From Peribacillus asahii (GTDB taxonomy: Bacteria; Bacillota; Bacilli; Bacillales; DSM-1321): a stretch of DNA of 47,453 bases. Positions 15,592 through 30,106 of the stretch are shown here, one piece after another. The notes under the pieces were generated by a model. It had not been told where the DNA came from. It saw only the letters and a program-made list of their open reading frames with translations, and made no database searches. Location of the stretch: the NCBI RefSeq assembly GCF_003570725.1, contig NZ_QWVS01000004.1:1-47453 (forward strand), in the 5' to 3' direction. The translations under genes were made by a program, and so were the position numbers. Position 1 is the first letter of the stretch. Each line of letters opens with the position of its first letter.

Positions 15592-17429
15592 CGCAAGTAC
15601 CCCCCTGCAACCAAATATACGACCACTAAGACGGCTAAGCTAAGAAAGGCAATTGCGCCATACTGCTGCACTTGTCCCGATTGCAGCTTTGTTGCCTTCT
15701 TCGCAAACATACGAGTAATTCGGATTACAACCAACAAAAAACCGTCTATTACATATCGTTCTATATAAACCAAACTACGGCTAACAGCTTTCGTGGATAC
15801 AATCATAGTTCGTTCATACAATTCATCGATATAATATTTATTGGCAACTACTCGATAGGCACTCGACTCACCTTCTGTAAGCAAGCTGCTTTTGCGATGC
15901 AGTATATAAGCAATCCCTATACCGATTCCCGAAACAATGGTCGCGATAAGCATGAGCCAAAGCGAGAACTCATGATGACTATTTTCATTTGTCAGCCAAT
16001 CCCCAAGAAATGTGCCAAACCACGGTGTTTGAACATAGCCAATGCCTATCGAAAAAACAGCGAGAATGATCATTGGCAGCCACATAATCATAGGTGATTC
16101 CTTCACAGCATGAATGGGTGTTTTCTCTTCGCCGCCAAAGATGGAAAAAAATAAACGAAACATATAAAAAGCTGTTAAAAGCGAAGTAAGCAATGCCAGC
16201 GTAAATAAGAAATAGTTCCCATTATCCCAAACGGAAAGAAGAATTTCCTCTTTACTAAAAAAACCCGATAATAGCGGGACTCCTGAAATGGCCAACGTCC
16301 CGATTAAAAATAAAGGTCCTGTCCATCGCAGCTTCTTCCAAAGCCCGCCCATTTTCTCAATATTTTGCGTATGCACAGCATGAATGACACTTCCAGCTGC
16401 AAGAAAAAGGAGGGCTTTAAAAAAAGCATGTGTCACTAAATGAAAGACCGCCGCAACATACCCTGCCGTACCAAGTGCAAGAAACATAAACCCAAGCTGA
16501 CTCATCGTTGAATAAGCAAGAACCCGCTTCACATCTGTTTGGACAACCGCGATGCTTGCGGCAAATAAAGCGGTCAAACCACCTGTCACCGCTACGACTA
16601 AAAGGGCTACTTCACTGGCCTGAAATAGAGGATACGTGGCAGCGACTAAATACACCCCCGCTGCGACCATCGTTGCTGCATGAATAAGAGCAGATACAGG
16701 AGTGGGGCCTTCCATCGCATCTGGAAGCCAGGTGTGTAAAGGAAATTGTCCAGACTTACCAACCGCGCCGACAAAGATCATAATCGCAATAAACGTGAGC
16801 AATGATTGCGATATGTCCCCCGCTTCCACAGCTTGAAAAATAACGCTATATTCAAAGCTGCGTGTTTGCCAGAATAAAAGAATCATCCCAATGAGGAGGC
16901 CCATATCTCCAATTCTTGTCATAATAAAGGCCTTTTTCGCCGCTCGCTTGGCTTCTTGTTTATGAAAATAAAAGCCGATTAACAAGAACGAGCCTAAACC
17001 AACAAGTTCCCAAAAAATATATAATTGAAGTAAATTAGGAGACATCACAAGAGCTAGCATCGCAAACGTGAAAAGTCCTAAGTAAGCATAAAAAATGGAG
17101 ATTCGTTTTTCTCCGTTCATATACCCTTTTGAATACATATGAACGAGAAAACTAATAAACGAAACAAGTACAAGCATAAGAACATTCAATGGATTCAGTT
17201 CAAAACCGACTGTAATCTGCGCATCTCCAACTGTTAGCCAATTGAACGTTTGTTTATAGCTTGATTCATGTAAACTCTTAGTGAAAACGACAGCTGCACA
17301 TATAAAGGACACAAACGTAAATAGACTGCCAACCTCTGCGCTTCGCGAACCAAAACGCTTGCCGAATAGAAGCAACAGAAAAAATGAGGCGAGCGGAAAA
17401 AGCGGTATCAGCCAAGCATTGTCGACCAT
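15588..17429 (-). CDS. nuoL: Complex I subunit NuoL
   Basis: A 613-residue subunit, the largest antiporter-like protein at the far end of the complex I membrane arm. The core shows SGQFPLHTWLPDAMEGPTPVSALIHAATMV, the hallmark of NuoL. The C-terminal region (about residues 480-613) contains the extra hydrophobic and amphipathic stretch that in known structures runs alongside NuoM and NuoN. Order nuoK-nuoL-nuoM is canonical. Confidence 0.95.
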   Translation of the reverse strand: MVDNAWLIPLFPLASFFLLLLFGKRFGSRSAEVGSLFTFVSFICAAVVFTKSLHESSYKQTFNWLTVGDAQITVGFELNPLNVLMLVLVSFISFLVHMYSKGYMNGEKRISIFYAYLGLFTFAMLALVMSPNLLQLYIFWELVGLGSFLLIGFYFHKQEAKRAAKKAFIMTRIGDMGLLIGMILLFWQTRSFEYSVIFQAVEAGDISQSLLTFIAIMIFVGAVGKSGQFPLHTWLPDAMEGPTPVSALIHAATMVAAGVYLVAATYPLFQASEVALLVVAVTGGLTALFAASIAVVQTDVKRVLAYSTMSQLGFMFLALGTAGYVAAVFHLVTHAFFKALLFLAAGSVIHAVHTQNIEKMGGLWKKLRWTGPLFLIGTLAISGVPLLSGFFSKEEILLSVWDNGNYFLFTLALLTSLLTAFYMFRLFFSIFGGEEKTPIHAVKESPMIMWLPMIILAVFSIGIGYVQTPWFGTFLGDWLTNENSHHEFSLWLMLIATIVSGIGIGIAYILHRKSSLLTEGESSAYRVVANKYYIDELYERTMIVSTKAVSRSLVYIERYVIDGFLLVVIRITRMFAKKATKLQSGQVQQYGAIAFLSLAVLVVVYLVAGGYLR

Positions 17430-17475
17430 GACTATCCAACTCCTTTTTCAACAGGCTTGTTTGACACGGATATGA

Positions 17476-17793
17476 TTAATGCTTCATCGTATTCATTTCG
17501 TCGATATGAACCGTTTTACGATTGCGATACAATGCCATTAAAATCGCTAGGCCCACCGCTGCCTCTGCTGCTGCAATCGTCATCGTGAATAAAGAAAAGA
17601 CTTGCCCTGTAATGGCTGGCGTCATTCCAAATTTACTAAAAGCAACGAGATTAATATTAACGGCATTTAACATCAGCTCAATCGAAATGAGCACAATAAC
17701 CGTATTTCTCTTCGTTAAGGCACCGTATAACCCAATACAAAATAAAATAAGCGCTAAAACAAGATACGCAGACAACGGGACTGATGTCATCAC
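17476..17793 (-). CDS. nuoK: Complex I subunit NuoK
   Basis: A 105-residue, three-helix membrane subunit. The two conserved membrane Glu residues of the central proton path are present ([10 protein letters not shown] and [11 protein letters not shown]). It directly abuts nuoJ, with its ATG immediately after the nuoJ stop, and is the usual length for NuoK. Confidence 0.95.
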   Translation of the reverse strand: MMTSVPLSAYLVLALILFCIGLYGALTKRNTVIVLISIELMLNAVNINLVAFSKFGMTPAITGQVFSLFTMTIAAAEAAVGLAILMALYRNRKTVHIDEMNTMKH

Positions 17794-18303
17794 TTATGCC
17801 CCCTCATCATCTTTTTTGGCTAATACAATCGCTCCTACTAAAGCAACGAGCAATAACACTGACATTAGTTCAAATGGAATCACAAACTTTGAAAATAAAG
17901 CAATCCCAATCTGCTCTGTATTTGCTTCATGCAACGTTGTCGGTTGAACAGGGATATCTAAGTTATAAATCCCGATATACACAGCAAAGGCAAAGCCGAG
18001 AATCCCAAGTAACAAAAGAATCTTACGCCACCTGTTTCCCTTTTCTTCCTCCTGTTTTTGATTGTTTGTGAGCATAATTCCAAACAGCATCACAATGGTA
18101 ATCGCTCCTGAATACAGTAAAATTTGAACAACGGCCACAAACTCAGCTGATAACAACAAGTAAATTCCCGCAATACTAACAAAAGTAAACACAAGCGCAA
18201 GAACCATATGAACGACTTTCGTTAACTGAATCAGTAAAATGCCTCCTAAAACAGCAACAAAGGCTAACCCTAGAAAAGCGAGCATTTCACCGGAAACACT
18301 CAT
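17794..18303 (-). CDS. nuoJ: Complex I subunit NuoJ
   Basis: A 169-residue membrane subunit with about five helices, including the YSGAITIVMLFGIML segment (third helix) where a pi-bulge conserved in complex I couples quinone chemistry to pumping. Its start overlaps the nuoI stop by 4 bp (ATGA). It ends with a short charged tail. Confidence 0.93.
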   Translation of the reverse strand: MSVSGEMLAFLGLAFVAVLGGILLIQLTKVVHMVLALVFTFVSIAGIYLLLSAEFVAVVQILLYSGAITIVMLFGIMLTNNQKQEEEKGNRWRKILLLLGILGFAFAVYIGIYNLDIPVQPTTLHEANTEQIGIALFSKFVIPFELMSVLLLVALVGAIVLAKKDDEGA

Positions 18304-18719
18304 ACTTTATTCTCCTTTCGAACATGCTGATCATTTTCATCAAGCCATTGTAAATCTTTAAATAGTTCATCCCGGCTATATTCCGCTAACTCAAATTTAT
18401 TCGTCATCACAATCGCTTCCGTTGGACAGACCTCTGTGCAAAGATCGCATAAAATGCAAATTTCAAAGTTGATATCATAGGTGGAAATCACTTTTCCCTT
18501 CTTCGTTGGATCTGGATTTTTCACACCTGTTAATTGAATGCAATCCGTTGGACAAATATTCACACACATATTGCAGACGATGCATTTATCTGGATAAAAC
18601 TTTTGAATACCACGGAACCGATCAGGAAGCGGCAATGGTTCATCAGGATAGGAATAGGTCACTTTTTTTCGCGATAAGTTTTTTAATGTATAGGCCAATC
18701 CTTTTGCTAGTCCGAACAT
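18300..18719 (-). CDS. nuoI: Complex I subunit NuoI (2x 4Fe-4S)
   Basis: A 139-residue ferredoxin-like subunit of the peripheral arm. Two CxxCxxCxxxCP motifs (Cys46, 49, 52, 56 and Cys88, 91, 94, 98) bind clusters N6a and N6b that pass electrons towards N2 in NuoB. With NuoE, NuoF and NuoG absent from this operon, NuoI would be the likely entry point for electrons from an outside donor such as ferredoxin, as in cyanobacterial and plastid NDH (inference). Confidence 0.95.
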   Translation of the reverse strand: MFGLAKGLAYTLKNLSRKKVTYSYPDEPLPLPDRFRGIQKFYPDKCIVCNMCVNICPTDCIQLTGVKNPDPTKKGKVISTYDINFEICILCDLCTEVCPTEAIVMTNKFELAEYSRDELFKDLQWLDENDQHVRKENKV

Positions 18720-18743
18720 GGGGGTGAACCTCCCTTCGCTTTT

Positions 18744-19742
18744 TTAAAATAATTCCTTTAAAAGAGCCGTTAAGAAGATATTCGCTAAAGCAATCGGCAG
18801 TAATACCTTCCAAGCAAATTCCATAAGCTGGTCTGCACGTAGACGTGGAAAAGAAACTCGAATCCAAATGAGGACATAAATAACAACGCTAAATTTTAGA
18901 GCAAAGGAGACAGCACCTGGAATAAAGTCTAAAAACGGAAGCGAATGCCATCCGCCTAAAAAGAGCAGTGTCGTTAAGGCCGCCATCGCAAACATATACA
19001 CATACTCCGCCAGCATAAAAAACGCCCAGCGAAAACCGGAATATTCTACATGAAATCCAGCTACAAGCTCTGACTCTGCTTCTGGAAGATCAAATGGAAC
19101 TCGATTTAATTCAGCAATCGCTGCGATAAAGAACACGATAAATCCAACTGGTTGTAAAAAAATAAACCAAATATCTTCTTGGGCCGCCACAATTTCTCTT
19201 AAATTTAAACTACCTGCTAATAGCACTACGCCTACAAGTGACATCACAAGAGGAACTTCATAAGAAATCATTTGAGCAGCTGCACGCATGCCACCCATTA
19301 ATGAATACTTATTGTTAGAAGCCCAGCCTGCTGTTACAACCCCGATGGTCGTAATCCCTGAGATGGCAATATAATAAAGAAGGCCTACACCGATATCTGC
19401 GAACTGAAATTGATTCGTAAACGGAAGTGTCGCCAGCACCATAAAAGCGGGAGCAAAGGCGAGAACAGGAGCTAATATATAAAGTGGACGATCGGCTTTT
19501 TTCGGGATTGTATCTTCCTTTAACAGCAGCTTTAGCACATCCGCTACTGTCTGCAAAAGCCCCCAGCTTCCCCCAACCTGATTAGGTCCAATCCGCATCT
19601 GCATAAACCCCATAATCTTCCGCTCTGATAAAATCGCAAACGTGACAAACCCTAGTACAACAAACAAAAAGAGGACCGCTAAACCGAAGAAGATGCCTAC
19701 TTTCGTCCAGCTTGGAGCCGATTGCAGCAATTCTTGCATCAT
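18744..19742 (-). CDS. nuoH: Complex I subunit NuoH
   Basis: A 332-residue membrane subunit of about eight helices that forms the quinone entry site where membrane and peripheral arms meet. Signatures visible: GFMQMRIGPNQVGG near residue 40 and FDLPEAESELVAGFHVEYSG in the loop rich in functional Glu residues. Its start overlaps the nuoD stop by 1 bp (TAATG). Confidence 0.95.
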   Translation of the reverse strand: MMQELLQSAPSWTKVGIFFGLAVLFLFVVLGFVTFAILSERKIMGFMQMRIGPNQVGGSWGLLQTVADVLKLLLKEDTIPKKADRPLYILAPVLAFAPAFMVLATLPFTNQFQFADIGVGLLYYIAISGITTIGVVTAGWASNNKYSLMGGMRAAAQMISYEVPLVMSLVGVVLLAGSLNLREIVAAQEDIWFIFLQPVGFIVFFIAAIAELNRVPFDLPEAESELVAGFHVEYSGFRWAFFMLAEYVYMFAMAALTTLLFLGGWHSLPFLDFIPGAVSFALKFSVVIYVLIWIRVSFPRLRADQLMEFAWKVLLPIALANIFLTALLKELF

Positions 19743-20842
19743 TATCCATCGACCTCCCCGAGCACAATATCAATCGCTCCTAAAATGGCAATTAAGTTCG
19801 CCATATTTTCTCCTTCCAACAGCTTCGGGAGAATTTGCAAATTATAAAAAGAAGGGCGACGAAATTTAAGTCGATAGGGCTCCTTTTTCCCATCGCTCGC
19901 AATATAACAGCCAATTTCGCCACGCGGCGATTCAATTCTAATAAAGGCTTCTCCCTTTGGTGGTTTAATGATTTTCGGAACTTTAGCTAAAATAGGACCG
20001 TCACTCGGGAATTGAGCAACCGCTTGCTCTAGAATTTTCAATGATTCTTCTATTTCTTCCATACGACACTCATAGCGCGACCATGCATCACCCGCTTCAC
20101 GTGTAGGAACCCCAAAGGAAAAGCGATTATAAATCGAATACGGTTCATCTTTACGCAAGTCCCTTTTTACTCCTGTGCACCGTAAGTTAGCACCACTTAA
20201 AGAATAAGCAATCGCCTCTTCTCGCGTATACGTACCGACTCCTTTCACTCGATTTAAAAAAATTTCATTCCCAGTTACAAGCTGATGATACCCGTGAAGC
20301 TGCTCTCTCATATATGGAATAAACTCCGCGACTTTCTCGAGCCACCCGTCCGGTGCATCCCATTTTACCCCGCCAACGCGCATATAGTTGAAGGTAAGTC
20401 TGGCACCGCATAGTTCATTTAATAGATTAATAATCATTTCTCGTTCACGAAACGCATATAAAAAAGGACTAGTTGCTCCTAAATCTAATAAATACGTTCC
20501 CCACCATACAAGGTGACTGGCAATTCGTCCAAGTTCCATTGTGATAACTCGTAAGTATTCGGCACGGTCCGGCACTGTAATATTCGCCATCGTTTCCACT
20601 GCATGACACAATACATAGTTATTAGTCATGGCTGCTAAATAATCCATACGATCGGTATAGGGAATAATTTGCGTATATTGTAAATTCTCTGCGAGTTTTT
20701 CGGTACCACGATGAAGATAGCCAATGACAGGTGTTGCTTCTTTAATGATTTCTCCTTCAATTTTAATCACAAGTCGAAACACACCGTGTGTACTAGGGTG
20801 CTGCGGACCTACATTCAGAAGCATTTCCTCTGTACGTAACAT
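19742..20842 (-). CDS. nuoD: Complex I subunit NuoD (49 kDa-like)
   Basis: A 366-residue peripheral-arm subunit descended from the NiFe-hydrogenase large subunit. It begins with the family motif NVGPQHPSTHGVFRL, whose His helps bind quinone, and has GYLHRGTEKLAE and the C-terminal segment ending IVLGEVDG with the conserved last Asp/Arg region. It shapes the quinone pocket with NuoB. It starts 3 bp after the nuoC stop; the two are separate genes here, not fused. Confidence 0.96.
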   Translation of the reverse strand: MLRTEEMLLNVGPQHPSTHGVFRLVIKIEGEIIKEATPVIGYLHRGTEKLAENLQYTQIIPYTDRMDYLAAMTNNYVLCHAVETMANITVPDRAEYLRVITMELGRIASHLVWWGTYLLDLGATSPFLYAFREREMIINLLNELCGARLTFNYMRVGGVKWDAPDGWLEKVAEFIPYMREQLHGYHQLVTGNEIFLNRVKGVGTYTREEAIAYSLSGANLRCTGVKRDLRKDEPYSIYNRFSFGVPTREAGDAWSRYECRMEEIEESLKILEQAVAQFPSDGPILAKVPKIIKPPKGEAFIRIESPRGEIGCYIASDGKKEPYRLKFRRPSFYNLQILPKLLEGENMANLIAILGAIDIVLGEVDG

Positions 20843-20845
20843 ACA

Positions 20846-21553
20846 CTACACTCCCTCATCATGCGGCTTATAATCTTTTCGAAGCGGGTACCCAATCCAG
20901 TCTTCACCGAGGAGAATTCGTTTCAAATTCGGATGCCCGCTAAACTTAATTCCAATTAAATCGTACGCCTCACATTCTGGCCAATCAGCTCCTTTCCATA
21001 ATGGAACTAACGATGGAATCATTGGATTGTCTCGGTCAAGCTTTACCTTTAAAACGACAGACTGTCCATTCTGTAAAGAGCATAAATAAACATACACTTC
21101 TATATGTGTTTCGAAATCCGTTCCATGTAGTTCAGCTAGAAAGTCAAAGTGCAATTGCTGCTTCAACACTTGTGCGATATCCATATAGGTGTGCGGCTTG
21201 GCTAAAATGGTTGGCACGTCTTTTGATAATCTATTAATATAGTATTCTTCATATGAATCCGTACCTACTTGTCTTTCAATAATCTGTATATAGCGTTGAA
21301 GAAGCGGTTCATTCGGTGATGGTTCAACGCTTGATTCCTCTTCTTTTTTCTCAGTGGAAGCTGCTTTCGCTTTCGCCCTTGCAGCAGCGGCAGCCTTCGC
21401 TTTAGCGGCGGCGGCGGCTTTCTTCTTAGCCAGTTCTAAATCCTGTCCGCTTTCTGATGCTTGCCTTTCTTTCTCCTGTCTTCTTTTGATAGCTGCTGCT
21501 TTCGCTTTTTCTGCGGCTTCTTTTTTTAATCGGGTTAGTTCGTTCTTATCCAT
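20846..21553 (-). CDS. nuoC: Complex I subunit NuoC with Ala/Lys-rich extension
   Basis: A 235-residue peripheral subunit. The C-terminal ~145 residues are the 30-kDa-subunit domain, including [24 protein letters not shown] and the YPLRKDY end. The first ~85 residues are an unusual low-complexity stretch rich in Ala, Lys, Glu and Arg, predicted to be a long charged helix, followed by an acidic/Pro linker. E. coli or Thermus NuoC lacks this. It may dock a donor or simply vary. Gene order B-C-D is canonical and it abuts nuoB directly. Confidence 0.9.
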   Translation of the reverse strand: MDKNELTRLKKEAAEKAKAAAIKRRQEKERQASESGQDLELAKKKAAAAAKAKAAAAARAKAKAASTEKKEEESSVEPSPNEPLLQRYIQIIERQVGTDSYEEYYINRLSKDVPTILAKPHTYMDIAQVLKQQLHFDFLAELHGTDFETHIEVYVYLCSLQNGQSVVLKVKLDRDNPMIPSLVPLWKGADWPECEAYDLIGIKFSGHPNLKRILLGEDWIGYPLRKDYKPHDEGV

Positions 21554-22066
21554 TTACATCACTCGCTTCCCCGTTTTGGCTTCATAGCGAATCTTTTCTT
21601 TTAGCTTATGGATACCATAGATGAGTGCTGCTGGATTCGGTGGACATCCTGGAATGTACACATCCACCGGAACGATTTGATCGACGCCTTTGACGACGGA
21701 GTAAGAATATACATAAGGCCCGCCAGCTGTTGCACAGGAGCCCATCGCAATGACCCATTTCGGCTCAGGCATTTGATCATACAGCCTTCTTAAAATGGGA
21801 GCCATTTTTTTCGTTACCGTCCCTGATACAATCATGACATCCGATTGACGAGGCGAGGTACGAAAGAAAGAACCGAAGCGATCCAGATCATAATGCGATG
21901 AGCCAACACCCATCATTTCAATGGCACAGCACGCTAACCCAAACGTCATCGGCCACAAAGAGTTGCTTCTTGCCCAGCCTTTAAGCTGTTCAAGCGTGGA
22001 TAAAAAAACGCTTTGGCGAAGCTCATGTAATTCAGCATCCGTAACACCCGGCACATTCATTTCCAT
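21554..22066 (-). CDS. nuoB: Complex I subunit NuoB (4Fe-4S N2)
   Basis: A 170-residue subunit carrying cluster N2, which reduces quinone. The four ligands are visible: adjacent Cys46-Cys47 in [11 protein letters not shown], Cys111 in [10 protein letters not shown] and Cys141 in [10 protein letters not shown] set the start at ATG 22066 because a GAGGGTG site precedes it; an in-frame TTG at 22087 would add seven residues. Either way the gene overlaps the end of nuoA slightly, implying coupled translation. Confidence 0.94.
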   Translation of the reverse strand: MEMNVPGVTDAELHELRQSVFLSTLEQLKGWARSNSLWPMTFGLACCAIEMMGVGSSHYDLDRFGSFFRTSPRQSDVMIVSGTVTKKMAPILRRLYDQMPEPKWVIAMGSCATAGGPYVYSYSVVKGVDQIVPVDVYIPGCPPNPAALIYGIHKLKEKIRYEAKTGKRVM

Positions 22067-22434
22067 GTTAACACCCTCTTCTTCCAAGCATAGAGTAGTC
22101 CAATGAGCAGCATCATCACAAAAATGAGCATTTCTACTAACGCAAAGATTCCTAATTTCTCATAGGCAACGGCCCATGGATAAAGAAAAATGGTTTCTAC
22201 ATCAAAAATGACAAATAGTAAGCCAAATAAATAATAACGTACATGAAACTGAACCCAAGAATCATGAAATGGTTCGACTCCACTTTCATAAGTGGTATAT
22301 TTTGCTTCAGTCGGTTTATGCGGTCGAAGCAGCTTACCAAGAAAAAGAGCGATTACAGGTAATAAAATCCCAAGGCAAAGGAAAACAAACACCATCACAT
22401 AATTATTCTGATAAAGATACCATTGAGAATCCAT
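22057..22434 (-). CDS. nuoA: Complex I subunit NuoA
   Basis: A 125-residue, three-helix membrane subunit. It shows the conserved loop between helix 1 and 2 with [15 protein letters not shown] and the [15 protein letters not shown] segment carrying Asp/Glu. It is the first gene of the 11-gene operon, preceded by AAGGAG and, about 105 bp upstream, a consensus cre box. The atp terminator lies further upstream, so the operon is transcribed independently of atp. Confidence 0.95.
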   Translation of the reverse strand: MDSQWYLYQNNYVMVFVFLCLGILLPVIALFLGKLLRPHKPTEAKYTTYESGVEPFHDSWVQFHVRYYLFGLLFVIFDVETIFLYPWAVAYEKLGIFALVEMLIFVMMLLIGLLYAWKKRVLTWK

Positions 22435-22537
22435 GTTGGGCTCCTTTTTAAAAAAGTATCGGCTTGTCTATTTAGCTATGGTTCATTATTATGCACAAGA
22501 GAGTGTGGATATGAGTAAAAGACTTGAGGAAATAAGG

Positions 22538-22553
22538 ATGTAAGCGTATGCAT
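22538..22553. promoter_or_regulatory. Catabolite-responsive element (cre) upstream of nuo
   Basis: ATGTAAGCGTATGCAT matches the CcpA consensus WTGNAANCGNWNNCAW at every defined position. It lies 104-119 bp upstream of the nuoA start codon, in the 215-bp gap between the atp terminator and nuoA. I cannot identify a clear -35/-10 here, so I cannot say whether binding would activate or repress. Confidence 0.65.
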
Positions 22554-22644
22554 TCAATAGGAGAACTAAATGGACAGTATTCGACAGAAACTGATGAGAT
22601 TCCTAACCTAATAAAAAAACACATTCACATAATATAGGGGAAAA

Positions 22645-22687
22645 ATAAAAAGCACCTAACCCTCTTATAAAAGAAAGCTAGGTACTT
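22645..22687 (-). terminator. Terminator of the atp operon
   Basis: AAGCACCTA (22650-22658) and TAGGTACTT (22679-22687) pair over 9 positions with one G-T, followed on minus by TTTTATTTTT. Confidence 0.8.
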
Positions 22688-22696
22688 TGGTAGTTA

Positions 22697-23119
<423 letters not shown>

Positions 23120-23123
23120 TTAA

Positions 23124-24557
<1,434 letters not shown>

Positions 24558-24615
24558 TCAAGATTAGGGAGCGAGCAGCAAATCGTCGGAAGCTGCCCGT
24601 CCATTCTAAAATGTT

Positions 24616-25482
<867 letters not shown>

Positions 25483-25512
25483 TCACCACCCTTTTCAATT
25501 ATTTAAAGTTCA

Positions 25513-28140
<2,628 letters not shown>

Positions 28141-28194
28141 TTAAGTTTCTATTTCACAATACCATTCTAGAAAAGTTTCAAGTTAACATAAAGC

Positions 28195-28230
28195 AATGGC
28201 GAAGGTTCTCCTGGAATGCTCTTCGCCATT
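28195..28230 (-). promoter_or_regulatory. Intercistronic hairpin between atpE and atpF
   Basis: AATGGCGAAG (28195-28204) and CTTCGCCATT (28221-28230) form a perfect 10-bp stem with a 16-base loop, 22 bp after the atpE stop. There is no T-run, so it is not a standard terminator. A hairpin here could protect the upstream mRNA and raise c-subunit output (inference). Confidence 0.6.
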
Positions 28231-28251
28231 ATTAAACTTCTTAAAATTATC

Positions 28252-28500
<249 letters not shown>

Positions 28501-28547
28501 TTATTAGTTTTTAAATAGAATGTTCAAATATTGAACAAAGTTTATAA

Positions 28548-29270
<723 letters not shown>

Positions 29271-29286
29271 TCACCTCTCTTCTTTA

Positions 29287-29655
29287 CTAGCGACGTAAAA
29301 TTTGTATAAAATAATCTATCATAATGACAAAATAGGATGTCATTAATCCCATAACCACACTTGCTATTTGAAACTTGTCAGGATACTGTAAAGCGATCAC
29401 CGCAGCTAGGGCTCCTACTGACATTCTTGTTACACTGCCAAGGGACTTCATCTTTCTGCCTGCTGCTGCTGCCTCAGTGAATTTTCTGTTTTTTTTGACC
29501 ATTGACCAGAAATTAATTAGGCTGCACATTGTTCCAAGCATAAGTCCTTGGAAAACTGTATCATACGGAGTAAAGGCTGCTCCTAGTATGTAAATACTCA
29601 ATAAATACAAAATGTACTTTCGTTGCCTAATGAACATAGCATCTAATTCTGGCAT
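29287..29655 (-). CDS. atpI: ATP synthase protein I AtpI
   Basis: A 122-residue membrane protein with four hydrophobic segments. AtpI-type proteins at the head of atp operons help assemble the c ring and have been linked to Mg2+ handling in Bacillus; they are not part of the finished enzyme. It lies between atpZ and atpB. Confidence 0.85.
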   Translation of the reverse strand: MPELDAMFIRQRKYILYLLSIYILGAAFTPYDTVFQGLMLGTMCSLINFWSMVKKNRKFTEAAAAGRKMKSLGSVTRMSVGALAAVIALQYPDKFQIASVVMGLMTSYFVIMIDYFIQILRR

Positions 29656-29672
29656 GTTGTCATATAATCTCC

Positions 29673-29885
29673 CTAGAAATATTGTCGAACTGTGCTGAGC
29701 ATTGCAATAATGCCGGTAGCAAGTCCTATTAGAAGGCCTACCACTAAAAGCAGCGGTTCGGTATTAAATGTGCTATCAAGCCATTTCCCCAAGAAAATGC
29801 CTATCAAGATTGGACCGACTAATTGTGAAAGAATCACTGAAATCAATGCCATGGCCTTAAATGGGTGGCGCTTGTTCTGACTCAT
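29673..29885 (-). CDS. atpZ: AtpZ, ATP synthase accessory protein
   Basis: A 70-residue two-helix hairpin protein (helices about residues 13-33 and 44-64) with the family pattern QLVGPILIGIFLGKWLD. AtpZ is found upstream of atpI in several Bacillaceae and is thought to act with AtpI in ring assembly or Mg2+ supply. The start is ATG 29885 with GAGGATG upstream; an in-frame ATG at 29945 would add 20 residues without family similarity. First gene of the atp operon. Confidence 0.82.
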   Translation of the reverse strand: MSQNKRHPFKAMALISVILSQLVGPILIGIFLGKWLDSTFNTEPLLLVVGLLIGLATGIIAMLSTVRQYF

Positions 29886-29992
29886 AATCGCATCCTCGTG
29901 GTTGAATTTGGTGATGGATAAATCAAGGAAGAAAGTGGCACTCAAACGACATTTTTCGCACTTGAAAACCCTCTCATTTCATATCCTTAGTT

Positions 29993-30021
29993 AGCATACA
30001 ATAGGCTAGAATCAATGTCAA
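29993..30021 (-). promoter_or_regulatory. Sigma-A promoter of the atp operon
   Basis: On minus, TTGACA (30016-30021) and TATGCT (29993-29998) are separated by exactly 17 bp. The -35 is perfect and the -10 matches 4 of 6. It lies about 110 bp upstream of atpZ. Confidence 0.8.
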
Positions 30022-30106
30022 TGAGTGGTTAGTGAAATTTGTCACAGATTCGTAAGTTTTAACGAATTGTTCACATCTTTTGTCGAATTTTGACTTGACA
30101 ACTTTT

